A stretch of DNA of 64,000 bases from positions 186,001-250,000 of the forward strand of contig NZ_JAINWI010000014.1 in NCBI RefSeq assembly GCF_021021435.1, in the 5' to 3' direction. Source of the DNA: Seohaeicola saemankumensis (GTDB lineage Bacteria > Pseudomonadota > Alphaproteobacteria > Rhodobacterales > Rhodobacteraceae). This document shows, piece by piece, positions 29,279-37,702 of the stretch (the stretch's first letter is position 1; the number at the start of each line of letters is the position of its first letter). The translations under genes were made by a program, and so were the position numbers. Under the pieces are notes generated by a model. That model did not search any database. It was not told where the DNA came from and worked only from the letters and a program-made list of their open reading frames with translations.

Positions 29279-29635
29279 TCAGGGCTCCAGTTTGGGAATA
29301 CGGGCAAGGCTTTGCTTGCGGAAAATCACGGGCCGGTCGCGCCATGGCACAAGCCCGTCCTCGGTTTGGGCGTAAAGCCCCGCACCGCGCAGGATCTCGG
29401 GCGCATCATCCGGCGTCATGCGGCCATAGACGTAAGACCAGCCGTCAGACCGCGCCAGCGCCACGCTGCAGCCATGGTCACAGGCAGACAGACAATCGAC
29501 AGGCCTGATCGTCACGCCATCGGGAATCGGTTCGGCCATTAGCGCGTCATAGAGCCTCGTGCCGGGACGCACCTCATCCTCGGGCACGGGCTGACCCGCG
29601 CGGCAGGTCATGCAGACATAAAGGACAGCGCCCAT
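29279..29635 (-). CDS. DUF1636 family thioredoxin-like ferredoxin-type protein
   Basis: A 118-residue protein with VLYVCMTCRAG and RPVDCLSACDHGCSVALARSDGWSYVYG, giving four or more conserved Cys, as in 2Fe-2S thioredoxin-like folds. DUF1636 is repeatedly found in cobalamin-regulated operons; its step is unknown, and electron supply to CobG or a metal-relay role are guesses. ATG 29635 has GAGGTG eight bases upstream. It is the first gene behind the riboswitch at 29738-29945. Confidence 0.85.
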   Translation of the reverse strand: MGAVLYVCMTCRAGQPVPEDEVRPGTRLYDALMAEPIPDGVTIRPVDCLSACDHGCSVALARSDGWSYVYGRMTPDDAPEILRGAGLYAQTEDGLVPWRDRPVIFRKQSLARIPKLEP

Positions 29636-29737
29636 CAATTCACCTCGTTGCGGCGGCAGAGGCATAGGCCGACGGGTCAGGCGCAAGAACGCCATTATCC
29701 GAAGGTCACGGAACACCCCGTCCGCGCGTTTCAGTCA

Positions 29738-29945
29738 TCTGCGCTGGCAGGTCTCCCGGCTTGCGGATATCGGGACATCCTTGCGGATCATCCCGGCGGT
29801 GCGCCCCCCTTCCCGAACCTTGCGGCCAGTGGCATGGGCAGACCTTTCCGGTCACGGTCGCGGGGGCGGCTGCGCTTCGGTTCCTTGCCCCTGAGGGTCG
29901 CAAAACCTGTCGCATTCCCTTTTGGCCTGCCATAAGACAGGCACC
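29738..29945 (-). promoter_or_regulatory. Cobalamin riboswitch heading the long cob operon
   Basis: The minus strand shows, in order, a GCCACTGG core, GGGAAGG, and the B12 box AGCCGGGAGACCTGCC ending near 29745, 110 bases before the DUF1636 start. It should repress the whole DUF1636-cobW-cobN...cobA run when adenosylcobalamin is abundant. Limits are approximate. Confidence 0.9.
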
Positions 29946-29965
29946 AGCGCTCAATCCCCCCTCAT

Positions 29966-29990
29966 TTGACAGAAGGGGGCGGAGTGTCAA
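29966..29990. promoter_or_regulatory. Inverted TTGACA pair between the riboswitch and cobO
   Basis: TTGACA (29966-29971) and TGTCAA (29985-29990) form an inverted pair separated by 13 bp. Each could be a -35 hexamer, one toward cobO (+) and one toward the riboswitch (-), but I see no good -10 at 17 bp on either side. It could equally be a regulator half-site pair. Confidence 0.35.
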
Positions 29991-30006
29991 GAAAAAGGAC
30001 AAGCCG

Positions 30007-30660
30007 ATGTCAGATATCTCGAACACCCCTCCGCAAAATCCGGACGCGCCAGCAAAAGATGATCTGGCGCGCCATGCGTCGAAAATGGCCAAGAAGAAGG
30101 CCGCGCGCGACCGCATGATGGCCGCCAAGGAAGGCGAGAAGGGCCTGATCATCGTCCATACCGGCGCGGGTAAGGGCAAATCCTCGTCCGGATTCGGGAT
30201 GATCCTGCGGTCTATCGCGCATGGCATGCCCTGCGCTGTGGTGCAGTTTATCAAAGGCGCGTGGGACACCGGCGAGCGCCGCCTGATCGAGGGGAATTTT
30301 GCCGAACTGTGCCAGTTCCACGCGATGGGCGAAGGCTTCACATGGGAAACGCAGGACAAGGCGCGCGACATCGCTGCGGCACAGGCCGGATGGGAAAAAG
30401 CCAAATCCCTGATCCGCGACCCGGAAATCCGTTTCGTGTTGCTGGACGAGATCAATATCGCGCTGCGCTATGATTATCTGGATATCGACGAAGTGCTAAC
30501 TTTTCTGGCCGAGGAAAAGCCGCCTTTGACGCATGTTTGCCTGACAGGGCGCAACGCGAAGGAGGCGCTGATCGAAGCCGCCGATCTGGTGACCGAGATG
30601 ACGCTGATCAAGCATCCCTTCCGTTCGGGTATCAAGGCCCAGCCCGGCGTGGAGTTCTGA
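30007..30660 (+). CDS. cobO: Cob(I)yrinic acid a,c-diamide adenosyltransferase CobO
   Basis: A 217-residue BtuR/CobA-family enzyme. The P-loop [18 protein letters not shown] is followed by [15 protein letters not shown] and [16 protein letters not shown]. It adds the 5'-deoxyadenosyl group from ATP to the cobalt. The ~38-residue Ala/Lys-rich N-terminal extension is normal for alphaproteobacterial CobO. Start ATG 30007 follows AAGGACAAG. cobQ begins eight bases after its stop. Confidence 0.95.
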   Translation: MSDISNTPPQNPDAPAKDDLARHASKMAKKKAARDRMMAAKEGEKGLIIVHTGAGKGKSSSGFGMILRSIAHGMPCAVVQFIKGAWDTGERRLIEGNFAELCQFHAMGEGFTWETQDKARDIAAAQAGWEKAKSLIRDPEIRFVLLDEINIALRYDYLDIDEVLTFLAEEKPPLTHVCLTGRNAKEALIEAADLVTEMTLIKHPFRSGIKAQPGVEF

Positions 30661-30667
30661 CACCCCC

Positions 30668-32113
30668 ATGCCCGCGATCATGATCCAGGGCTGCGGCTCG
30701 AATGTCGGCAAGTCGATGCTGGTGGCGGGGCTGTGCCGTGTAGCGATGCGGCGCGGCCTGTCGGTGGCCCCCTTCAAGCCGCAGAACATGTCCAACAACG
30801 CCGCTGTCACCGCCGACGGGGGTGAGATCGGGCGCGCGCAGGCCTTGCAGGCTTTGGCCTGTGGGCTGGAGCCGGTCACGGATATGAATCCCGTGCTACT
30901 GAAACCCGAAAGCGAGGTCGGCGCGCAGGTAATCGTGCAGGGCAAGCGTCTGACCACGGCGCGGGCACGTGATTATGCAGCGTTGAAACCCACGCTCATG
31001 GCCTCGGTGCTGGACAGTTTCGAGCGCCTGCGCGCCACCCATGATCTGGTGATCGTCGAAGGTGCGGGCAGCCCCGCCGAGGTTAATTTGCGCGCGGGCG
31101 ATATCGCCAATATGGGCTTTGCCCGCGCCGCCGATGTGCCGGTGATCCTGACCGGCGATATCGACCGTGGCGGGGTCATCGCGCAAGTCGTGGGCACGCA
31201 GGCGGTGATTGATTCGGCAGATGCCGCGATGGTAAAGGGTTTTATTATCAACAAGTTTCGCGGCGATCCTCGTCTATTCGACGATGGGTATGCGATGATC
31301 GAACAGATCACCGGCTGGCGCGGTTTCGGCGTGGTGCCGTGGTTCGCGCAGGCCCATCTTCTGCCAGCCGAGGATGCGCTTGATCTGGCCTCCGGGCCGG
31401 TCGGTGATGGCGTGACCATCGCCTGCCTGACCCTGTCGCGTATTGCCAATTTCGACGACCTTGATCCGCTCAAGGCCGAATCCGGTGTCAATCTGGTCAT
31501 GGTGCGCGCTGGCCAGCCGATTCCGGGCGATGCGCGTCTGGTGATCATTCCGGGATCAAAATCGACACGCGGCGATCTGGCATTCCTGCGCGCGCAGGGC
31601 TGGAACATTGATCTGGCCGCCCATATCCGGCGCGGCGGGCATGTCTTGGGTATTTGCGGCGGCTACCAGATGCTGGGCCATAGCGTGAACGACCCCGACG
31701 GGATCGAAGGGCCAGCAGGCGAGACAGAGGGCCTTGGTCTGCTGGATATCCGCACCGTCATGACACAGGATAAGCGGCTGGCGCGCGTCACGGCCACCCA
31801 TGCCGCCAGCGGGTTGGATGTCGCGGGCTATGAAATCCATATCGGGCGCAGCGAAGGCCCCGACACGGCACGCCCCTTTGCCCATGTGGATGGACGGGCC
31901 GAGGGGGCCACCAGCCCTGATGGTAGGATCACCGGCAGCTATCTGCACGGCCTGTTTGCCGCCGATGATTTCCGCAGGGCCTATCTGCAAGGGCTGAACA
32001 TCACGACAGGCACGCAAAACCACAGCGCCCTGATCGAGACCACGATTGACCAGTTGGCCGACCATATCGAGGCACATCTGGATGTTGCTGGCCTTCTGGC
32101 GCTGGCGCGGTGA
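30668..32113 (+). CDS. cobQ: Cobyric acid synthase CobQ
   Basis: A 481-residue amidotransferase: [22 protein letters not shown] loop, [29 protein letters not shown], and in the C-terminal half [13 protein letters not shown] with the nucleophilic Cys of class I glutamine amidotransferases and a late SYLHGLF His. It amidates side chains b, d, e and g. It forms a two-gene plus-strand unit with cobO, divergent from the main operon. Confidence 0.96.
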   Translation: MPAIMIQGCGSNVGKSMLVAGLCRVAMRRGLSVAPFKPQNMSNNAAVTADGGEIGRAQALQALACGLEPVTDMNPVLLKPESEVGAQVIVQGKRLTTARARDYAALKPTLMASVLDSFERLRATHDLVIVEGAGSPAEVNLRAGDIANMGFARAADVPVILTGDIDRGGVIAQVVGTQAVIDSADAAMVKGFIINKFRGDPRLFDDGYAMIEQITGWRGFGVVPWFAQAHLLPAEDALDLASGPVGDGVTIACLTLSRIANFDDLDPLKAESGVNLVMVRAGQPIPGDARLVIIPGSKSTRGDLAFLRAQGWNIDLAAHIRRGGHVLGICGGYQMLGHSVNDPDGIEGPAGETEGLGLLDIRTVMTQDKRLARVTATHAASGLDVAGYEIHIGRSEGPDTARPFAHVDGRAEGATSPDGRITGSYLHGLFAADDFRRAYLQGLNITTGTQNHSALIETTIDQLADHIEAHLDVAGLLALAR

Positions 32114-32132
32114 ATAGCGCCCGCCTTGCGCC

Positions 32133-33644
32133 TCAGGCCACCTTATCCGCGCTGATACCGGAAATGGCCTGAACCAACGTATCCTCGGTCACTTCCTCGG
32201 ATGTGAATTCCCGCATCACGCGGCCCGAGAACATCGCGATGATCCGGTCCGACACATGCAGAACCTCTGGCATCTCGGAACTGATGACGATGACCGCATA
32301 TCCCTGCGCCGCCAGTTCGCGGATCAGGTTGTGGATCTCGGATTTCGAGCCGACATCAATCCCCCGCGTAGGTTCGTCCACGATCAGCACCTTCGGGCGC
32401 ATCGACAGCCATTTGCCGATCACGATCTTCTGCTGGTTGCCGCCTGACAGGTTTCCGGCAATCTGGCGCCAACCCGGTGTGCGGATATCCAGCTTGTCGC
32501 GGTACTGGTCAAAGATCGCAATTTCCGCACCATCGCTGACAAACGGCCCGGCGGTCAGATCACCGACCTGCGGCAAGGTCATGTTGTCGCGGCAGTTCAT
32601 CCCCAGCACCAGCCCCTGGTTCTTGCGATCCTCAGGCACAAGCGAAATCCCGTGACGGATCGCATCAATGGGCGAGTTGATCTGCACCTCCTGACCCTCC
32701 AGCAGGATTTTTCCTGCCGAGGGTGTCCGCAGCCCGAAAAGCGTTTCGGCAATCTCGGTCCGGCCGGCGCCGACCAGACCATAAAACCCCAATACCTCGC
32801 CCTTGCGCACCGCAAAGGTCACATCCGTGAACATCTTGCCACAGGTCAGCCCGCGCACCTCAAGCGCGACATCGCCCATCTCGTGGTGGCTGACATTGCG
32901 CGACAGATCAAGGCTGCGCCCGATCATCAGCTGCGTCACCTCGTCCTCGTTGGTTTCGGCGGTGTTCAGCGTCCCGCGATACTGGCCATCACGCAACACG
33001 GTAATCCGATCGGTAATCTTGAAAATCTCTTCCATCCGGTGCGAGATATAGATGATCCCGACACCCTTGGCCTGCAGGTCGGCGATCACTTTGAACAGCA
33101 CGACCTTTTCCGCATCGGTGAGCGAGGCTGTCGGCTCGTCGAAAATCACCGCGCGCGGGTCGACCGTCAGGGCACGACCGATCTCGACCATCTGCTGGTT
33201 GGCAATCGACAGATCGCCCACCAATGTGCGGGCATTGAACCCGACATTCAGCGTTTTCAGGATCGCATCGGTATCGTCATACAGCGTCTTCCAGTCGACG
33301 CGCCCGAAACTCTTGAGGGGCAATTCGCCCAGAAAGATATTCTCGGCCACGCTCAACTCGTCGGCAAGGCTCAACTCCTGGTGGATGAACACGACACCCC
33401 TGGCCTTGGCATGCTGCGGAGAGGTCATCACCGAAGGTTCCTCGGCGATCAGGATGCGACCTGAATCCGGCGCATGGATACCGCCCAGAACCTTCATCAA
33501 GGTGGATTTTCCCGCGCCATTCTCACCCATCAGGGCATGGACCTCGCCGGGCAGGACAGACAGGGAAACATCATCCAGCGCCCGCACACCGGGGAAGGTC
33601 TTGACGATGTTTTCAAGACGCAGAACGGGGATGCTCTCGCTCAT
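32133..33644 (-). CDS. Sugar-type ABC transporter ATP-binding protein (RbsA/XylG-like)
   Basis: A 503-residue duplicated ATPase. The N half has GENGAGKSTLMKVLGG, a regular signature region and DEPTAS. The C half has a divergent Walker A (GLVGAGRTEIAETLFG) and an LSGGNQQKIVIGKWLS signature followed by DEPTRGIDVGSKSEIH. This asymmetry is normal for the CUT2/monosaccharide class. Start ATG 33644 overlaps the permease stop (ATGA). It is the last gene of the five-gene transport operon that begins at 37490. Confidence 0.92.
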   Translation of the reverse strand: MSESIPVLRLENIVKTFPGVRALDDVSLSVLPGEVHALMGENGAGKSTLMKVLGGIHAPDSGRILIAEEPSVMTSPQHAKARGVVFIHQELSLADELSVAENIFLGELPLKSFGRVDWKTLYDDTDAILKTLNVGFNARTLVGDLSIANQQMVEIGRALTVDPRAVIFDEPTASLTDAEKVVLFKVIADLQAKGVGIIYISHRMEEIFKITDRITVLRDGQYRGTLNTAETNEDEVTQLMIGRSLDLSRNVSHHEMGDVALEVRGLTCGKMFTDVTFAVRKGEVLGFYGLVGAGRTEIAETLFGLRTPSAGKILLEGQEVQINSPIDAIRHGISLVPEDRKNQGLVLGMNCRDNMTLPQVGDLTAGPFVSDGAEIAIFDQYRDKLDIRTPGWRQIAGNLSGGNQQKIVIGKWLSMRPKVLIVDEPTRGIDVGSKSEIHNLIRELAAQGYAVIVISSEMPEVLHVSDRIIAMFSGRVMREFTSEEVTEDTLVQAISGISADKVA

Positions 33645-34642
33645 ATCTTCAACTCCTGCTTGCCTTTGAGGTTCAACTGGCGGTCCAGCAACAGCACCGC
33701 AATCAGGATCAGACCGATCACCAGATTGACTGTCTCGGTCGCGGCCCCGATATGGCCCAGACCCTTGCGGAGCAACTGGATCGCAATCACGCCGCCCAGG
33801 GTCGAGATGATCGATCCGTAGCCCCCGGTCAGCTTGGTGCCCCCCAGAACAACCGCCGTGATCGCCCAAAGTTCGAACAGCATCCCGTCATTGGGATTGA
33901 CCGATCCGCTTTCGGAATAGAACACCACGGCAGACAGGGCCGCAAGAAAGCCGATCAGAACAAAGTTCCACATCATATGCGGACCGACCCTGATCCCCGC
34001 ATTCACCGCCGCCTCGCGGTTGTTGCCGATGGCATAGGCGTTGCGGCCATGTACCGTTCTGGTCATCATCAACCACAAAACCAGCGCCGCGGTCAGCAGA
34101 AACCAAGACGCTGTATGCAGCCCCAGAAACTGCGCCTCGGCGAAATCCACCAGAGTCCAGTTCAGATGGCTTGTCGGTTGTTCGCCATTGATCATGAAGA
34201 CCAGACCGCGATAGCCCAGCATCGAGCCCAGCGTGACGATGAAGGCATCAACACCGGTTTTCCAGACGATCAACCCGTTGATCGCCCCCAGAATCGCCCC
34301 CGTCAGAAGCGCCAGCCCCCATGCAAGCGGAATGGCCCAGTCGCCCATGGCCTGCAGCGCTGGCCACGTCATGCTGTCCAGTAGCACGATGGCCGACAGC
34401 GCATAGGTTGCCCCCACACTCAGGTCGATATTGCCGTTGATCATGATGATCGTCATGCCCAGAGCGATGATCCCGATCGGGGCCGATTGCTTGAGCAGCA
34501 AAAGCATGTTGTCGAAATCCATGAAGGCTTTATCCGAAACGGACAAATACTCGCCCGCGATGGAGAAGAAGGTCAGTTCCACCAGAATGAAAGCCCAGAT
34601 CGCCCCGTGTTTCAGGATATCCCTGTAACGATTGCTTGTCAT
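33641..34642 (-). CDS. Sugar-type ABC transporter permease 1 (RbsC-like)
   Basis: A 333-residue integral membrane protein with about 8-10 helices and the BPD_transp_2 pattern: LGMTIIMINGNIDLSVGATYALS and later ELWAITAVVLGGTKLTGGYGSIISTLGGV, the permease-ATPase coupling region. It overlaps the ATPase gene by ATGA and follows the second permease by 13 bp. The two permeases differ clearly, so a heterodimeric channel is likely. Confidence 0.92.
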   Translation of the reverse strand: MTSNRYRDILKHGAIWAFILVELTFFSIAGEYLSVSDKAFMDFDNMLLLLKQSAPIGIIALGMTIIMINGNIDLSVGATYALSAIVLLDSMTWPALQAMGDWAIPLAWGLALLTGAILGAINGLIVWKTGVDAFIVTLGSMLGYRGLVFMINGEQPTSHLNWTLVDFAEAQFLGLHTASWFLLTAALVLWLMMTRTVHGRNAYAIGNNREAAVNAGIRVGPHMMWNFVLIGFLAALSAVVFYSESGSVNPNDGMLFELWAITAVVLGGTKLTGGYGSIISTLGGVIAIQLLRKGLGHIGAATETVNLVIGLILIAVLLLDRQLNLKGKQELKI

Positions 34643-34655
34643 ATCCTGCGCTCCT

Positions 34656-35630
34656 TCACGCGGTGGGGGACCACAGGCGGCCCCGCTTCGCTGCGACGTC
34701 CAGCCAGACAGCCAGAATGATGATGCCCCAAGTCACGACATACTGGACATAGAAGGCCAGCCCCATCAGCAGCAGTCCATTCTGGATAAATCCGAGGATC
34801 AGCACACCGATTACCGTTTTGAATATCGTACCGGACCCGCCCATCAGCGAGGCACCGCCCAGAATGACCGCCGCCAGAACCTGCAACTCCATCCCCTGCC
34901 CGACCGTATTCTGGCTGCCAAGGCTTCGGCTGGCCTGCAGAAGACCCGCAGTCGCCACGCAAAAAGCCGAGATCACATAGGTCAGGAACACGATCCGGGC
35001 CCGCGGAATACCCGAAAAGGTCGCGGCCTGCCCGTTGCCGCCCACCGCATAGACCTTTCGTCCGAAGGGCGTTTTCATCAGAACGACAGTGAAAAAAATC
35101 GCCAGCCCCGCAAAGATCAGGATGGGCACCGGCACCCCCAGAATGCGGCCCTGCCCGAAGACCGAGAACCACGTTCCCGCCTTATCAGCGATATCCATGT
35201 TCTTTCCGCCCGACCATGTCAGGGTCAAACCGTGGATTGCCGACAGCATACCCAAGGTCACGATCAGTGAATTGAGCTTCATATATCCTACCAGAAAGCC
35301 GATAAAGGCCCCCAGCGCCATGGTCAGCCCAAACATCGCCGGTATCGCCAGCGCGGGGCCAAGCTTGTCATGCAGATCCAGCACCACGATGGTGGAGAAT
35401 GACATCATGGAGCCGACCGACAGATCGAAATTTCCACCGATCACCACGAATGTCACACCCAGCGCCATCACGCCCAGAATGGCCGAAGACCGGATCACAC
35501 CCGAGATATTGTCGATGGCGATAAAGCGCTGGTTGGCGATCGCGAAACCGATCATAAAAACCGCAAAGGCAATCAGGATACCCTGTTTTGCCAGGATATT
35601 GCCTATCCTCTGTTTCGTCATTCCTGTCAT
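34656..35630 (-). CDS. Sugar-type ABC transporter permease 2 (RbsC-like)
   Basis: A 324-residue membrane protein: LGVTFVVIGGNFDLSVGSMMSFS, then GMELQVLAAVILGGASLMGGSGTIFKTVIGVLILG, the conserved cytosolic coupling loop. Eight or more hydrophobic helices. The start at 35630 lies a few bases after GAGGGGGAGGAAGAC; an internal ATG at 35621 is possible. Confidence 0.92.
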   Translation of the reverse strand: MTGMTKQRIGNILAKQGILIAFAVFMIGFAIANQRFIAIDNISGVIRSSAILGVMALGVTFVVIGGNFDLSVGSMMSFSTIVVLDLHDKLGPALAIPAMFGLTMALGAFIGFLVGYMKLNSLIVTLGMLSAIHGLTLTWSGGKNMDIADKAGTWFSVFGQGRILGVPVPILIFAGLAIFFTVVLMKTPFGRKVYAVGGNGQAATFSGIPRARIVFLTYVISAFCVATAGLLQASRSLGSQNTVGQGMELQVLAAVILGGASLMGGSGTIFKTVIGVLILGFIQNGLLLMGLAFYVQYVVTWGIIILAVWLDVAAKRGRLWSPTA

Positions 35631-35662
35631 GTCTTCCTCCCCCTCGGCGTCGGCAGAAGCCG

Positions 35663-36460
35663 CTAAACCAGAGTCATTCCCCCGTCGATCATAATGATCT
35701 GCCCGGTCATGTAGTCACTGTCCCGCGAGGCAAGGAATGTCGTCGTGCCGGTGATATCGGCAGGCTTTGCAACACGTCCACGCAGGATCTGCGCCGAAAA
35801 CTCCTCCATCGCCTGACCGGGCCGCTCGGCGGCGCCGATACCCATCAGATCCTGATCGACCTGCTCCCACATCTCGGTGGCGACGACGCCGGGCGCGAAG
35901 CCTGTAACGGTGATATCGTGCTTGGCCAGATCCCGCGCGCCCGACTGGGTCAGCGAGACCACGGCCCATTTGCTGGCGCAATAGGGGGCCACGTTGTCAA
36001 ACCCCTGACGGCTGGCAACGCTGGCCGTGTTGATGATCTTGCCGCCGCCACCTTGGGCGATCATTTGCCCTGCCGCCTCCTGCATGCCGATCATGCACCC
36101 GAGACCGTTGATTCCCATAATAAAATTCCAGTTGTCTTCGGTCACATCGAGAAAGTTCATCGGCTTGTTGACGCCCGCATTGTTGAACATCACATCCAGC
36201 CTGCCGAAGCTTTCAACAGTATGTCCGATCATGGCCCGCACCTGCGCGCGGTCGGTGACATCAACGGCGGCATGGGTGACCTGCCCCCCGCTGGCCGCGC
36301 CGCGCGCTGCGTTGGCGGCGGCCACTTTTGCCACTTTCGCGGCGTTGATATCGGCAAAACAGACATGCGCGCCCTCGTCCAGCAACGCCTCTCCTATTGC
36401 GCGGCCTATCCCCTGGGCAGCGCCTGTCACTATACAGCAACGTCCCGCAACACGTGACAT
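35663..36460 (-). CDS. SDR family oxidoreductase (transport-operon member)
   Basis: A 265-residue classical short-chain dehydrogenase: cofactor motif TGAAQGIGRAIG (12-23), NNAGVNKPM, and YCASKWAVVSL with catalytic Tyr and Lys. The C terminus ends SDYMTGQIIMIDGGMTLV. It sits between the solute-binding protein and permease genes, so it probably oxidises the imported polyol or sugar. It shares the unusual N-K-P-x(2)-F context with the second SDR at 39552, which suggests the two act on related substrates. Confidence 0.9.
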   Translation of the reverse strand: MSRVAGRCCIVTGAAQGIGRAIGEALLDEGAHVCFADINAAKVAKVAAANAARGAASGGQVTHAAVDVTDRAQVRAMIGHTVESFGRLDVMFNNAGVNKPMNFLDVTEDNWNFIMGINGLGCMIGMQEAAGQMIAQGGGGKIINTASVASRQGFDNVAPYCASKWAVVSLTQSGARDLAKHDITVTGFAPGVVATEMWEQVDQDLMGIGAAERPGQAMEEFSAQILRGRVAKPADITGTTTFLASRDSDYMTGQIIMIDGGMTLV

Positions 36461-36539
36461 CCTGCTCCTCCGTTTAGGTTGGAATTGTGTGGAAGTGAAA
36501 CGCGCGGGGCAATGCCGCCCCACGCATTCCAGGAGGAGA

Positions 36540-37490
36540 TCAGAAGACGGGTTTGGTAAACTCGTCCATGTTGTCCTGCGTGATCTTAGGCGTATCGAAG
36601 TAGTTGAGGAAGGGAAGATCCTCGCCATTCAGGATGTCGATTGCGGTCTTGAGGGCGGCCTCGGCATCATCGACGGGCGACTGGTAGATGGACCCCCAAT
36701 AATCGCCTGCGGCCATCGCGTCATAACCGACAGCGAAATTGGTTGCGCCAACAAAGATGATACCTTCGCGGCCGGCGGCCTTGGCGGCGTTCAACGCACC
36801 TGCGCCCATGTTGTCATCGCCGGCATAGACGCCGTCAATATCGTCATATTTGACAAGGAATGCTTCCATGACCTGCTGCGACTTCTCGCGGTTCCAGTCG
36901 CCGGGCTGCGTTTCCACAAGGGTCACGTTCGGGCAGACTTCGGGCAGACGCTCGTCAAAGCCCTGCTGGCGCTCGATCGCGGTGGTATAGCCGGGCTGAC
37001 CCGAAATTTGCACCACGCGGGCCTCGTCCTCGATTCCCATATCCTTAAACTTGTCGCACATGATCTCGGCAGACCGCGCGCCTTGCGTGATGTTGTCCGG
37101 GCCCGAGAAAGACGCGACGAAATCGAAACCCTGCTCCGCGATGTTCGAATTGGTCACGATCACAGGGATTCCGGCGCTATGAGCCTTACGGACTGCGGGA
37201 ATAACGGCTTCGCCGTTTGTCGGCCAGATAATGATAGCATCGACTTCCTGCTGGATCAGGTCTTCCATCTGCGCGATCTGGCGGGCTACGTCGCCGCCAG
37301 CATCCAGAACTACCGCGTTGACGTTCGGGTTTGCCTCTGCAGCGGCGATGAACGCTTGCTCGTATGTCGTCTGATAGCTGTCAACACCCACGTTGTTCTG
37401 CGTGATACCGATGGTCATGGTCTCGGCAGCGGCTGCGGTTGCAAACATGGCTGTGGTGCAGGTCAAGGCGACCTTCAGTGATCTGTTCAT
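36540..37490 (-). CDS. Periplasmic sugar-binding protein of the ABC system
   Basis: A 316-residue substrate-binding protein of the ribose/galactose class (Peripla_BP_4). Signal peptide about 1-22 (AAAAE), then ITQNNVGVDSYQTTYEQAF, IIIWPTNGEAVIPAVRKAHSAGIPVIVTNSN, QISGQPGYTTAIERQQGF and VYAGDDNMGAGALNAAKAAGREG. It is first in the operon with the strong GGAGGA before its ATG. The ligand could be an aldose or polyol; nothing in the sequence fixes it. Confidence 0.92.
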   Translation of the reverse strand: MNRSLKVALTCTTAMFATAAAAETMTIGITQNNVGVDSYQTTYEQAFIAAAEANPNVNAVVLDAGGDVARQIAQMEDLIQQEVDAIIIWPTNGEAVIPAVRKAHSAGIPVIVTNSNIAEQGFDFVASFSGPDNITQGARSAEIMCDKFKDMGIEDEARVVQISGQPGYTTAIERQQGFDERLPEVCPNVTLVETQPGDWNREKSQQVMEAFLVKYDDIDGVYAGDDNMGAGALNAAKAAGREGIIFVGATNFAVGYDAMAAGDYWGSIYQSPVDDAEAALKTAIDILNGEDLPFLNYFDTPKITQDNMDEFTKPVF

Positions 37491-37606
37491 TATTGGATCC
37501 TCCCAACGATTGTTGTGTCACGTTTGCAGGCGACCTCCCAGCCTCCGGTGATCAGCACCGATGCAAACGTCCCCCTATCCAGCGCGATTTTACCAACCCT
37601 GAACGC

Positions 37607-37691
37607 TCCATTTTTATCCATTATGGACTTATTGATATCCATTTTGGATTTTTTAGCGATATTTGGCGGATATCAAATTGGTCATTTTGGA
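37607..37691. promoter_or_regulatory. Palindromic operator cluster between the ABC operon and its divergent regulator
   Basis: Two perfect dyads with TCCA/TGGA arms, TCCATTATGGA (37617-37627) and TCCATTTTGGA (37638-37648), are 21 bp apart centre to centre, about two helical turns. A half-site (TCCATTTTTA, 37607) and a partial copy (TCATTTTGGA, 37682-37691) flank them. A second inverted pair, TTGATATCC (37632-37640) and GGATATCAA (37668-37676), overlaps. The AT-rich block lies just before the regulator start, suggesting autoregulation. Confidence 0.6.
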
Positions 37692-37702
37692 AAGGGAACA
37701 GA

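Noticed and set aside
27307-29508. 733-codon plus-strand ORF across cobN and cobW
   Set aside because: It is antisense to two well-conserved genes and lacks protein motifs or a ribosome-binding site.
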